DNA of 64,000 bases from Acidobacteriota bacterium (GTDB taxonomy: Bacteria > Acidobacteriota > Blastocatellia > RBC074): positions 43,041-107,040 of the forward strand of contig JAFDVI010000054.1 of assembly GCA_018269055.1 (NCBI GenBank). The letters are read 5' to 3'. Shown one piece after another: positions 24,860 to 33,349 of the stretch. Positions within the stretch are counted from its first letter, which is position 1, and the number at the start of each line of letters is the position of its first letter. The translations under genes were made by a program, and so were the position numbers. Under the pieces are notes generated by a model. It did not search any database and was not told the origin of the DNA. It saw only the letters and a program-made list of their open reading frames with translations.

Positions 24860-25951
24860 TCAGTTTTTAGGCGCATAGTATCCGGCGCGCGCGCGGGCGG
24901 CGTATCCGGCTTTTTTGACCTTCACGTTGAGTTTACGAAACGTGCCATCGCGTTTTTCGTTGGTGGAAAGGAATCCCAGGATGAATTGCGTGCGAAGCTG
25001 CTCCGCCAGACTGGTGAACGCCTGATCAAGTTCTTTCAAGGATTGTTCGTCAATTTCCTCGCTTTGCGTGCCGGGCGTGGCTTTGGGACGGAAAACTTCC
25101 CCGCCGGTTTCGACGGCCAGCGTTTCCAATGCGCGCTCCCCCGCCAAATCGCGTAGGTTTTGGGAAAAGCCAAAATTCCCTGTGAATACGGAATAAACGA
25201 CGGCATCGGACTGTTGCGCGTTTTTCAGGGCTTCGAGCAAGCCTTTCTGGCTGGTGGTATCGCCGCCGTCGGAAATGATGACGATCACACGGCGACCTTT
25301 AGTGGCTTTCAGGTAATCGGCGGCCAGGTAAATTCCGTCGTACAGCGACGTCGCGCCTTGCGGTTTCAACTGTTTGGTCGCTTGAACCAATGCGGGCAAT
25401 CGGTTGGTGAAATCCTGAACGACTTCCACGTCGGTGGAAACGGCAAAAAGCGCCGCACGGTCTTGCGGACGCAGTACGCGCTCCAGAAATTTCGTCGTCG
25501 CCCGTTTTTCAAAGCTCAATTTTTGCGTCACGCTCAAACTCGTATCGAACAACATCACCAGGTTCAACGGCTGTTCTGCGTCGCGCGCAAAGTTGGCGAT
25601 TTCCTGCAACACGCCGTCTTCCAGAATCTCAAAATCCGCCGCCGACAGGTTCAGCGAATCGGTCGGCGATTTTTTGGAAATGGTCGTGACAATCGTCACC
25701 AGATCGCTGTCAATACGAATGGTGTCTTCTTCGTCTTTTTTCTTGGGCGGTAGAGTTTCAGGAACGCGGATCTTGGGTTGCGGAATGTTGGGTGGGACGA
25801 CTTCCGGCTTTTGCTTTTTCGGGTCTTGTCCGGGGCGACCGCTTTGGCTGTAAGTCGAAGGAAGAAAAAGCAATGATCCAAATACCAGGGTGAACAGCGC
25901 AAGGGCCGCTGTAAATTTTTGCCTTTTGCCTTTTGCCTTTTGCCTTTTCAT
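24860..25951 (-). CDS. VWFA-related acidobacterial domain protein
   Basis: The start at 25951 is taken because it begins a good signal peptide and lies 11 bp past the trmFO stop. The 363-residue product has that signal (about 1-34), a Pro/Lys-rich linker and a von Willebrand A domain. The MIDAS motif is DTSLS (about residues 134-138), with GATSLYDGI and VIIISDGGDTT supplying the other metal-site loops. The order matches the acidobacterial VWFA-related family, which is widespread in Acidobacteriota and of unknown function. The C-terminal part (LRTQFILGFLSTNEKRDG) is typical. The first codons are built from a heptanucleotide repeat. Confidence 0.92.
   Translation of the reverse strand: MKRQKAKGKRQKFTAALALFTLVFGSLLFLPSTYSQSGRPGQDPKKQKPEVVPPNIPQPKIRVPETLPPKKKDEEDTIRIDSDLVTIVTTISKKSPTDSLNLSAADFEILEDGVLQEIANFARDAEQPLNLVMLFDTSLSVTQKLSFEKRATTKFLERVLRPQDRAALFAVSTDVEVVQDFTNRLPALVQATKQLKPQGATSLYDGIYLAADYLKATKGRRVIVIISDGGDTTSQKGLLEALKNAQQSDAVVYSVFTGNFGFSQNLRDLAGERALETLAVETGGEVFRPKATPGTQSEEIDEQSLKELDQAFTSLAEQLRTQFILGFLSTNEKRDGTFRKLNVKVKKAGYAARARAGYYAPKN
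25921..25948. repeat. Heptanucleotide tandem repeat (GCCTTTT x4) at the VWA start
   Basis: Four exact copies of a 7-bp unit occupy 25921-25948, directly after the ATG on the coding strand. They encode the basic n-region KRQKAKGKRQK of the signal peptide. Because seven is not a multiple of three, loss or gain of one copy would shift the reading frame. Confidence 0.85.
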
Positions 25952-25962
25952 GCGTGTGCTAA

Positions 25963-27303
25963 TTATTTGGGTTCGCCTATTTCTGATAACCAATCGTTGA
26001 ACGCCTTCAATCCGCGTTCGACCTGGATGCGGTGCCGGTCAGCTTTACGCTTGGCCGTTTTGCGGAGTTCTGGTTCCAGCAACGGCAATAACGCGAACGT
26101 GGTGTTCGCCGGTTGAAAATTCTTGGCATCGGCATTGGCCAGATAAAACGTTAGCGAACCAACTGCCGACAAACGCGGTGGCGCAGAAGTTTCCTGCCCC
26201 AATGCCAACCGCGCGGCATTTATTCCGGCAATCATCCCCGTCGCCATTGCTTCGGTGTAACCTTCGATGCCGGAAATCTGTCCGGCAAACAGAACGTTCG
26301 GAAACGCGCGCATTTGCAGGCTTTCTTTCAGCAAACGCGGCGAACAAATGTACGTGTTCCGGTGCATCTGACCGAAACGGATAAACTCCGCGTTTTCCAA
26401 GCCGGGAATCAGTTGCAGCACGCGTTTTTGTTCGCCGTATTTGATGTGGCACTGAAAACCGACGATGTTGTACGCGTCGGCCATCAGATTTTCCAATCGC
26501 AACTGCACGCAGGCATAGGCTTCGCGGCCCGTGCGCGGATCGGGCAAACCAACGGGTTTCATCGGCCCAAACCGCAACGTGTCCACGCCGCGCCGGGCGA
26601 GTTCTTCAATCGGCAAACAACCCTCGAAAAACTTCTCTTCGTTTTCCATTCCGGCATGTGGTTTGACGGTTTCGGCTGTGGAAAGGGCTTCATAAAACCG
26701 CAGGTACTCTTCTTTGGTGAACGGGCAGTTGACATAATCATCGCCGCCTTTGCCGTAGCGCGCGGCTTTGAAGGCAATGTCGTAATTGATGGTTTCGCCA
26801 TCCACGATGGGCGAGATGGCGTCGAAAAAATACAGGTCTTGCTCGCCAGTCAATTTGCCAATCGCTTCGACCAACGGCGATGACGCCAGAGGCCCGGCGG
26901 CAACAACGGTGATTTCTTCGGGATTGATTTCGGAGACTTCTTCGCGACGAAGTTCAATGTTCGGATGATGGCTAAGCTGTTCGGTGACCAGGGCAGAAAA
27001 CTTTTCGCGATCCACAGCCAACGCGCCTCCCGCAGGCACAGCGGCTTCGCGCGCCAAGTCAACCAGCAGCGATTTTCCGGCGCGCAATTCATCTTTCAGC
27101 AATCGCGGAGCCGTTCCGAATTCATCGGATTTCAGCGAATTGCTGCACACCAGTTCCGCCAAATTGCCGGTTTGATGCGCGCCGGTGGATTGCGCCGGGC
27201 GCATTTCGAACAAGCGAACTTTGACGCCGCGCCGCGCGGCTTGCCAGGCGGCTTCTGACCCAGCCAAACCGCCACCAATCACATTGATCACTTTTGTCGT
27301 CAT
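25963..27303 (-). CDS. trmFO: Methylenetetrahydrofolate--tRNA-(uracil-5-)-methyltransferase
   Basis: TrmFO places the methyl group of m5U54 in the tRNA T-loop using FAD and methylene-THF. The start at 27303, with GAGG upstream, gives MTTKVINVIGGGLAGSEAAW, the FAD-binding GxGxxG-type motif, and 446 residues in total. Two cysteines matching the catalytic pair known in B. subtilis (Cys53 and Cys226) are seen in ELVCSNSLKSDE and FFEGCLPIEELA. YGEQKRVLQLIPGLENAEF and a C-terminal FQPANTTFALLP block complete the family pattern. It is divergent from the sugar-pathway cluster. Confidence 0.96.
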   Translation of the reverse strand: MTTKVINVIGGGLAGSEAAWQAARRGVKVRLFEMRPAQSTGAHQTGNLAELVCSNSLKSDEFGTAPRLLKDELRAGKSLLVDLAREAAVPAGGALAVDREKFSALVTEQLSHHPNIELRREEVSEINPEEITVVAAGPLASSPLVEAIGKLTGEQDLYFFDAISPIVDGETINYDIAFKAARYGKGGDDYVNCPFTKEEYLRFYEALSTAETVKPHAGMENEEKFFEGCLPIEELARRGVDTLRFGPMKPVGLPDPRTGREAYACVQLRLENLMADAYNIVGFQCHIKYGEQKRVLQLIPGLENAEFIRFGQMHRNTYICSPRLLKESLQMRAFPNVLFAGQISGIEGYTEAMATGMIAGINAARLALGQETSAPPRLSAVGSLTFYLANADAKNFQPANTTFALLPLLEPELRKTAKRKADRHRIQVERGLKAFNDWLSEIGEPK

Positions 27304-27420
27304 CCGAAATCCTCTGTCGGCGATAATAACAAATGACCTTCTCGGTTGCATTTCAAAGATTCAAGCAATAAGTTTGCCGCTCTGTCCAAAACGCTGACAG
27401 CACCAATTCGATTAACAACT

Positions 27421-28497
27421 ATGCGAGCCTGGAAAATTGCCGGAATCAATTTCGACCACATGCACATGGGCGACCTGCTGCGCATGGCGTTCAATCATCC
27501 ACGCGCGGAAATCGTCGGCGTTTGCGATGAGCGGCCGGAGCGGATGCAAACTGCCATCAGCAATTTCAACATCCCCCCTGACCGCCAGTTCGCCGATTTC
27601 CATGAATGCCTGGAACGAACGAAACCCGACTTGGTCATTTTGTGTCCAGCGACTGCTGGGCATGTGGAGTACGTTGAAAAAGTTGCTCCATTCGGCGTTC
27701 ACATTTTGATGGAAAAACCGATGGCGGCTTCGCTCAGCGACGCTGATCGGATGATTCGCGCCGTCGAAGCGACAGGGAAAACATTGGTTATTAACTGGCC
27801 ACTGTTCTGGTGCGAATCTCACCGCACAGCCAAGCGGCTGGTTGACGAAGGGCGCATCGGCGAAGTCATCGAAGTCCATTATTACGGCGGCAATCGCGGC
27901 CCGCTGTTTCACACCGCCGACAAAATCGAAGTCAGCGCCGAAGAAGTCGCGCGCCAAAAAGGGAAAAGCTGGTGGTACAAAGCGTCGAGCGGCGGCGGTT
28001 CCTTGCTGGATTATTTGGGTTACGGGGCGACGCTCGGCAGTTGGTATCACGACAACAAAGCTCCACTGGAAATTACGACGACAGTTGATCAGCCCGCAGG
28101 ACTCGAAGTGGACGAACACAGTATCACTGTCGCTCGGTACGATTGCGGCTTGTCGAAGATGGAAACGCGTTGGGGAACCTTCACCGATCCGTGGACGCAT
28201 CAGACGCAACCGAAATGCGGGTTCACCATTGTCGGTACGGCGGGAACCATCGGCAGTTACGATTACGAACCGACCGTGCGGTTGCAAACCAAAGCGAATC
28301 CGGCTGGGGAAAATGTTCCAAGCGATGTGCTGCAACCGCCGTTCGACAACGTGGTCAACTATTTCATTCACTGTCTGGAATCCGGCGAAGCTGTCACCGG
28401 GCCGTTGTCGCTAGCAACCAGCCGACTGGGACAGCAGATTGTGGACACGGCTGTCATCAGCGCGCGCGAAAAACGAACCGTCGCTTTGATTGGCTAA
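27421..28497 (+). CDS. Gfo/Idh/MocA family oxidoreductase
   Basis: The start at 27421 is chosen because the protein then begins directly with the Rossmann region (MRAWKIAGINFDHMHMGDLL). The N-terminal strand reads GINFDHMHMG rather than the usual GxGxxG, so coenzyme binding may be altered. The EKP motif is present (LMEKPMAASLSDADR, about 98-112). The 358-residue product contains SSGGGSLLDYLGYGATLGSWY at the expected catalytic region. It opens a six-gene plus-strand cluster of sugar-type enzymes. Substrate unknown. Confidence 0.88.
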   Translation: MRAWKIAGINFDHMHMGDLLRMAFNHPRAEIVGVCDERPERMQTAISNFNIPPDRQFADFHECLERTKPDLVILCPATAGHVEYVEKVAPFGVHILMEKPMAASLSDADRMIRAVEATGKTLVINWPLFWCESHRTAKRLVDEGRIGEVIEVHYYGGNRGPLFHTADKIEVSAEEVARQKGKSWWYKASSGGGSLLDYLGYGATLGSWYHDNKAPLEITTTVDQPAGLEVDEHSITVARYDCGLSKMETRWGTFTDPWTHQTQPKCGFTIVGTAGTIGSYDYEPTVRLQTKANPAGENVPSDVLQPPFDNVVNYFIHCLESGEAVTGPLSLATSRLGQQIVDTAVISAREKRTVALIG

Positions 28498-28501
28498 ACC
28501 T

Positions 28502-28597
28502 GGGTACGCATCGCTTCCAGCGTGCGAACTCGGCAATTGATCCAGTAAAACGAAAGGGGCTAATTCCCGAAACCGCGAGCCGGAGGCATCGCGTACC
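28502..28597. repeat. Palindromic intergenic element, copy 1
   Basis: The left arm at 28502-28526 and the right arm at 28573-28597 are imperfect reverse complements. Both arms recur almost exactly at 31219-31315, while the 46-base centre differs between the copies. The element fills the gap between two oxidoreductase genes. Confidence 0.85.
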
Positions 28598-28601
28598 AGA
28601 T

Positions 28602-29699
28602 ATGCCTGACACACTTGCTGACGATTACGGGTTAAGCAAAATCGCAGAAGCGAAACGAATTGCCGCGCCGGATTTACCGTACAAACCGAGCGCAACGAAA
28701 GCGTATCATCCGGCAATTGGCGTAATCGGGTGCGGAGGGATTTCCGCGCAGCACTTGAACGCATATCGTCACGCGGGCTACCGCATCGCGGCGCTATGCG
28801 ACCGCAACGAACATAAGGCGATTGCTCGGCGCGATGAGTTCTTTCCGCAAGCGAACGTGTTCGCCGATTACCGCGACTTGCTGGCAAAGGATGAAATTGA
28901 AGTTGTGGACGTGACGACGAACCCGATGGATCGCGTGGAAATCATCGAGGCGGCGCTGCTGGCGGGAAAACACGTGCTCAGCCAAAAGCCGTTTGTTACT
29001 GATTTAGCTGTTGGGCGGCGATTGGTTGCGCTAGCGGAAGCGCAACACGTCAAACTGGCTGTGAATCAAAATGCTCGTTGGGCGCCGCATTTCAGCTACA
29101 TACGCCAGGCGATTGCCGCCGGTTTGATTGGCGATGTGCAAAGCGCCAATTTCACTTTGCATTGGGATCACAGGTGGATCATCGGCACTGAGTTTGAAAA
29201 GCTCGAACATCTGATTTTGTCGGATTTCGGCATTCACTGGTTCGATCTGGCGGCCAATTTTTTTGCCACGCGCGACTGGCGAAGTGTTTCTGCTTCTGCC
29301 ATCAGCGCCATCGGCCAGCAAGCAAACGTGCCGATGTTGGCGCAAGCCATGATTGAATTTGACGGCGGTTTGGTTTCGCTGTTTTTCAACGCCAACGTCA
29401 TTCATGGCCAGGAGGACCGAACTGTTGTTGCTGGAACCCATGGAACAATCACCAGTTGCGGGCCGAGTTTGTCGGAACAAACAGTCACGCTGGTTACCGC
29501 CGACGGTTGTGCGCAGCCGAAGCTGGAAGGAACCTGGTTCCGCGAGGGCTTTCACGGCGCGATGGCCGAGTTACTTTGTTCAATCGAAGAAGAGCGCGAA
29601 CCGGCAAATAACGCGCGCGACAATTTACGCAGCCTCGAACTTTGCTTTGCAGCAATCGAAAGCTCAATCAAACATGAACGCATCAATCACTTACTTTGA
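28602..29699 (+). CDS. Gfo/Idh/MocA family oxidoreductase
   Basis: The frame is open far upstream, but the ATG at 28602 is the sensible start; it follows a repeat element and the sequence before it is the antiparallel shadow of the preceding gene. The 365-residue product has an N-terminal extension of about 35 residues, then the Rossmann motif IGVIGCGGISAQHLNAY and the EKP-type motif as LSQKPFVTDLAVGR, with Gln in place of Glu. HLILSDFGIHWFDLAANF gives the catalytic D.G.H region. Its 3' end overlaps the SIS gene by 26 bases. Substrate unknown. Confidence 0.88.
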   Translation: MPDTLADDYGLSKIAEAKRIAAPDLPYKPSATKAYHPAIGVIGCGGISAQHLNAYRHAGYRIAALCDRNEHKAIARRDEFFPQANVFADYRDLLAKDEIEVVDVTTNPMDRVEIIEAALLAGKHVLSQKPFVTDLAVGRRLVALAEAQHVKLAVNQNARWAPHFSYIRQAIAAGLIGDVQSANFTLHWDHRWIIGTEFEKLEHLILSDFGIHWFDLAANFFATRDWRSVSASAISAIGQQANVPMLAQAMIEFDGGLVSLFFNANVIHGQEDRTVVAGTHGTITSCGPSLSEQTVTLVTADGCAQPKLEGTWFREGFHGAMAELLCSIEEEREPANNARDNLRSLELCFAAIESSIKHERINHLL

Positions 29700-30444
29700 G
29701 AAAACACTCGCGCTGCTTCAGCACCTACGGGAAACGCAACTCGACAACATTGAACGCGCCGCGGAAATCTGTGCGAACGCAATTGGTAACCAGGGCCTGG
29801 TCTTCCTATTTGGCAACGGCCATTCGCGGATGATGTGCGAAGAAATGACGCCGCGGCAGGGATGCTTTCCGGGCTTTGTCGCGCTGGTGGAATTGTCGCT
29901 GTCGAATCACGCCGCGATCATCGGCGCAAACGGGTTGCGCGCTCCGCTGCATCTGGAAAAGTACGAAGGGTACGCCGAAGAGATTTTGAAGGGTTTCAAG
30001 TTCGGCGCGCGCGATGCCTTCATCGTCATTTCCACCAGCGGCATTCGCCCGGTGATTGTTGAAATGGCAATGGGAGCGCAGAAACGCGGGTTGCCCGTCG
30101 TCGGCATCTGTTCACGACGACACTCGGAACAATCCGTTCCCGCGCATTCGTCCGGCAAAAAGCTGATTGATTGCGCGGATGTGGTGATTGACAACGGATG
30201 CCCGCCGGGCGATTGCGTGGTGGAATTGGACGGTTTGGAATGGAGAACGGGGCCGACTTCGACTGTGACTGGCGCAATGATCATCAACATGCTTCGTTCG
30301 CGCGTTGCCGAAAAACTTCTGGAACGCGGCATCAAACCGGAACTGTTGCCTTCCCATCAATTCGTCGGCAACGCGAACGCGGCGGAACAGCTTGAGCGGT
30401 TTTACGAAGCCTATCGCCGCAGCCTGGCGCATCTGTATCAATGA
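29674..30444 (+). CDS. SIS-domain sugar isomerase-like protein (UPF0309 type)
   Basis: The start at 29674 gives a 256-residue protein that opens with a helical segment (YFEKTLALLQHLRETQLDNI) and then LVFLFGNGHSRMMCEEM, the phosphosugar-binding SIS core. VISTSGIRPVIVEMAMGAQKRG holds the second STSG-type loop. The pattern matches the UPF0309 group of SIS proteins, which are presumed to bind phosphorylated or amino sugars. It overlaps the preceding oxidoreductase by 26 bases and the following SDR gene by four, so it is tightly coupled in the cluster. Confidence 0.88.
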   Translation: MNASITYFEKTLALLQHLRETQLDNIERAAEICANAIGNQGLVFLFGNGHSRMMCEEMTPRQGCFPGFVALVELSLSNHAAIIGANGLRAPLHLEKYEGYAEEILKGFKFGARDAFIVISTSGIRPVIVEMAMGAQKRGLPVVGICSRRHSEQSVPAHSSGKKLIDCADVVIDNGCPPGDCVVELDGLEWRTGPTSTVTGAMIINMLRSRVAEKLLERGIKPELLPSHQFVGNANAAEQLERFYEAYRRSLAHLYQ

Positions 30445-31217
30445 ACACCTACATCATCACAGGCTCAACCGGCATCGCGGCGGCGGCGATCAAACTGGCT
30501 GCGCGTGAAAGCCACGCGGTATTTTTCATCAGCCGCGATGAGGCGAGTTGCCGCGAATTGGCGGATGAGCTTCAAACGGAAAACAAACCCTACGGCTTTC
30601 ACGTTGCCGACCTGACTAGTCCGGAAGCCGTTGCTGAGGCCGTCGCGGCTTGCGTTGCGCAGTTCGGACGGATTGACGCTCTATTCAATGTCGCCGGAAT
30701 CAGCGGACGGCGCTTCGGCGATGGACCGATTCACGAATGTTCGGTCGAAGGCTGGCAGACAACCTTTGACAACAACGCGAAAACGACGTTTCTGATGTGC
30801 CGCGAAGTCGTGAAGCAAATGCTGCAACAATCGGTCGGTGAAACCGGCCAGCGCGGTTCGATTGTGAACATGGCTAGCGTATTGGCGCTTGCACCCGAAG
30901 CCGAGCATTTCGCCACGCATGCCTATGCCGCAAGCAAAGGCGCAATCATCAGTTTGACGCGTGCGATGGCAGCCTATTACGCGCCGCACAAAATCCGCGT
31001 CAATGCCGTCGCGCCCGGCCTGGTGCGGACTCCGATGAGCGCGCGTGCACAAAGCGAACCGGCGATTTTGGAATTGATGAAGACCAAACAACCGCTCTGC
31101 GAAGATTTGATTGCGCCGGATGATGTTGCCCAAGCCGCGCTGTTTTTGCTTAGCGACAGAGCGCGAACCATTACCGGCGAAATTTTGACTGTGGATGCTG
31201 GATGGCGCGTCAGTTGA
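30441..31217 (+). CDS. Short-chain dehydrogenase/reductase
   Basis: The 258-residue SDR has the classical catalytic triad: Ser in IVNMASVLALAPE, Tyr and Lys in HAYAASKGAIISLTRAMA (YxxxK), and the Asn region FNVAGISG (NNAG-type, here NVAG). The N-terminal dinucleotide site is a variant, ITGSTGIAAAAIKLAAR, in place of TGxxxGIG. The C-terminal block RVNAVAPGLVRTPMS is typical. The start overlaps the SIS stop as ATGA. It should oxidise or reduce a sugar or polyol in this cluster. Confidence 0.93.
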   Translation: MNTYIITGSTGIAAAAIKLAARESHAVFFISRDEASCRELADELQTENKPYGFHVADLTSPEAVAEAVAACVAQFGRIDALFNVAGISGRRFGDGPIHECSVEGWQTTFDNNAKTTFLMCREVVKQMLQQSVGETGQRGSIVNMASVLALAPEAEHFATHAYAASKGAIISLTRAMAAYYAPHKIRVNAVAPGLVRTPMSARAQSEPAILELMKTKQPLCEDLIAPDDVAQAALFLLSDRARTITGEILTVDAGWRVS

Positions 31218-31218
31218 T

Positions 31219-31315
31219 GGGTACGCATCGCTTCCAGCGTGCGGTCACGGCAAGTTGCCTAGTGAAAGCAAAAGCACAATCTCGAAATGCCGCGAGCCGG
31301 AGGCATCGCGTACCC
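31219..31315. repeat. Palindromic intergenic element, copy 2
   Basis: Its arms (31219-31243 and 31290-31315) match those of the element at 28502-28597 almost base for base, with a different central segment. It begins right after the SDR stop codon and separates it from the MetE-like gene. Confidence 0.85.
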
Positions 31316-31323
31316 GGGTAAAT

Positions 31324-32379
31324 ATGAAAGAACAACCACTGAGAACCACTGTCATAGGCAGCTATCCGTTTCCCGGCTGGCTGGAATTTGCCTGCCAGCA
31401 TCTGGATCAGTTCGGCGAAGCCGACCGCACGGAATTGCAAGAAGACGCCGTCATTGCCGCCATTCATGATCAATTGGCTGCCGGATTGGATGTCATCACC
31501 GACGGCGAACAGACGCGGCTGGATTTCAATTTGTCGTTTTACGGCTTTCTGGAAGGCATTGAATTGGAACCGGCGCAGCCTCGCCGCTTCGGCCCTCCCG
31601 CGCACGATCAACGCGGCAAACACAAAATCACGGGCGAACTCGCCGCGCCAAGAGGCCTTGGCGTTGTCGAAGAGTGGCGGCGGCTTGTCAGGCTTGTACA
31701 ATTTCAAATCTCCAATTTGAAATCTGAAATTTCGCTGAAGGCGAGCGTGCCCGGTCCCTACACGCTCAGCGGCAGATTGATTCCGAATAAAGATCATCCG
31801 GATCGCTTCGCCATCACCGAAGCGTTGATTCCGATTGTCCGGGCAGAACTCGCAGCGCTGGTTGCCGCCGGATGTCTGGAAATCACCGTGGATGAACCTT
31901 CGATGAGTTGTTACGCGCATCGCGAAGACCCGGCGCGCTTCGTGGAAATTTTCAATCGCACCGTCGCGCCGGTTGCCGGTCGTTGCCGATTGTCCACACA
32001 TTTATGCTTTGGAAATTATAAAGGCCGCGCGGTGGGATTGCGCCGCTATGCGCCGATGTTTCCGGCGTTTTTGGACATGCAGGTGGATGAATTCCACTTG
32101 GAAATGGCCAGCCGCGAATTCGCCGAAATCGAAATCATCGCCGAAATCACCAAACAAAAAGATGTGGCGGTTGGCATTGTGGACGTAAAGAGCTATTACA
32201 TTGAATCCGTCGCCGACATCGCCGACCGAATTCGCCGCTGTTTGCAATTTGCACCTCCCGAACGACTGTCGTTTGCTCCGGATTGCGGATTGAGCCAGAC
32301 GGCGCGGTGGGCTGCGCGGCAGAAATTGAACAACATGGTCGCCGGCGCGAAGCTGGTAAAAAAGGAGCTTGGATTTTGA
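31324..32379 (+). CDS. Cobalamin-independent methionine synthase (MetE C-terminal)-like protein
   Basis: The 351-residue product corresponds to the catalytic MetE/UROD-like barrel alone, without the N-terminal MetE half. Segments seen are TVIGSYPFPGWL, AGLDVITDGEQTR, SVPGPYTLSGRLI, EITVDEPSMSCYAH, STHLCFGNYKG and LSFAPDCGLSQTARWAA. The last two hold the zinc-type His-x-Cys and the C-terminal Cys expected for a thiol methyltransferase. Such stand-alone barrels are often of unknown substrate. About 13 residues near position 130 (FQISNLKSEISLK) come from an AT-rich palindrome and look inserted. The gene stop overlaps the following TTG start. Confidence 0.85.
   Translation: MKEQPLRTTVIGSYPFPGWLEFACQHLDQFGEADRTELQEDAVIAAIHDQLAAGLDVITDGEQTRLDFNLSFYGFLEGIELEPAQPRRFGPPAHDQRGKHKITGELAAPRGLGVVEEWRRLVRLVQFQISNLKSEISLKASVPGPYTLSGRLIPNKDHPDRFAITEALIPIVRAELAALVAAGCLEITVDEPSMSCYAHREDPARFVEIFNRTVAPVAGRCRLSTHLCFGNYKGRAVGLRRYAPMFPAFLDMQVDEFHLEMASREFAEIEIIAEITKQKDVAVGIVDVKSYYIESVADIADRIRRCLQFAPPERLSFAPDCGLSQTARWAARQKLNNMVAGAKLVKKELGF
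31701..31733. repeat. AT-rich palindrome inside the MetE-like coding sequence
   Basis: ATTTCAAAT (31701-31709) and ATTTGAAAT (31715-31723) are exact complements, followed by a partial repeat CTGAAATTTC. The base composition differs sharply from the surrounding gene, and the codons interrupt the conserved lead-in to the KASVPGPYTLSG block. It keeps the frame open. Confidence 0.65.
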
Positions 32380-33245
32380 GTATTGAACTGACCGAACTGG
32401 TCGAACCTGTTTTATCGAATGACGATTTTCTGGCGGATGTAAACGCATCCAGCCGACAACCTGACGAATTTCATTTGTGGTGGCTGGGGCAATCCGGATT
32501 TTTGCTGCAATGGGATGGCCGCCATTTGCTGTTTGACCCTTATCTGTCGGATTCGCTGACAAAAAAATACGCCGCAACCGACAAACCGCATGTGCGAATG
32601 ACAGAAATCATCGTTGATCCCGCACGGCTGGATTTTGTTGATGTGGTGACGTCCAGTCACAACCACACGGATCATCTGGATCGCGAAACGCTGGTGCCGT
32701 TGATACAGGCAAATCCGAATTTGCAGTTGGTCATCCCCGAAGCCAATCGGGCTTTCGTCGCCGACCGGCTGCAATGCGACCCGGCTTGGCCGATTGGATG
32801 CGATGACGGCGAAACCGTCCGAGCGGGAGATTTTGAAATTTCCGGCCTTGCCGCCGCACACGAAGAGATTGAATTTGACGACGAAGGCCGCTGCACACAT
32901 TTGGGCTACATCGTGCGCTTCGGCGACTTTACGGTTTATCACGCCGGGGACAACAAAGGCTTTGACGGAATGGCCGAAGAATTATTGGCGTTGGTCGGAG
33001 ATCGCAAAGTGGACGTAGCGTTATTGCCGATCAATGGCCGTAAACCTGAACGCCGTGTGCCTGGCAATTTTTGGGGCCGCGAAGCCGCTCAGTTTGCCAA
33101 GGAAATCGGCGCGCGGTTGGCGATTCCGATGCATTTTGAAATGTTCACCTTCAACACCGAACCGCCGGATGAATTTGTCGCCACGTGCGAACAACTGAAT
33201 CAACCGTATCGCGTGCTGAAATGCGGCGAACGATGGAGCAATTGA
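32376..33245 (+). CDS. UlaG-like metallo-beta-lactamase-fold hydrolase
   Basis: The start is a TTG at 32376, overlapping the preceding stop as TTGA and preceded by AAGGAG at good distance; no ATG is available. The 289-residue product has the metal motif HNHTDHLD (about 92-99) and the surrounding UlaG-type features WLGQSGFLLQWDGRHLLFDPYLSD and YHAGDNKGFDGM. UlaG hydrolyses L-ascorbate 6-phosphate lactone; here any sugar lactone is possible. It is the last gene of the cluster, followed by an inverted repeat. Confidence 0.88.
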   Translation: MSIELTELVEPVLSNDDFLADVNASSRQPDEFHLWWLGQSGFLLQWDGRHLLFDPYLSDSLTKKYAATDKPHVRMTEIIVDPARLDFVDVVTSSHNHTDHLDRETLVPLIQANPNLQLVIPEANRAFVADRLQCDPAWPIGCDDGETVRAGDFEISGLAAAHEEIEFDDEGRCTHLGYIVRFGDFTVYHAGDNKGFDGMAEELLALVGDRKVDVALLPINGRKPERRVPGNFWGREAAQFAKEIGARLAIPMHFEMFTFNTEPPDEFVATCEQLNQPYRVLKCGERWSN

Positions 33246-33246
33246 A

Positions 33247-33333
33247 GTTCGTAGTACCGGCTTCAGCCGGAATGTTTTCTTTTCCCGTAACTGGTGCTCG
33301 CCAAGGATTCCGGCTGAAGCCGGTACTACGAAC
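33247..33333. repeat. Perfect 27-bp inverted repeat upstream of the helicase gene
   Basis: Positions 33247-33273 and 33307-33333 are perfect reverse complements around a 33-base centre. The element starts directly after the UlaG-like stop and ends 16 bp ahead of the helicase ATG, so any helicase promoter would lie within it or further upstream. Each arm contains CCGGCTTCAGCCGG, a shorter palindrome. Confidence 0.85.
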
Positions 33334-33349
33334 AATCTAGGAAGTTTCG

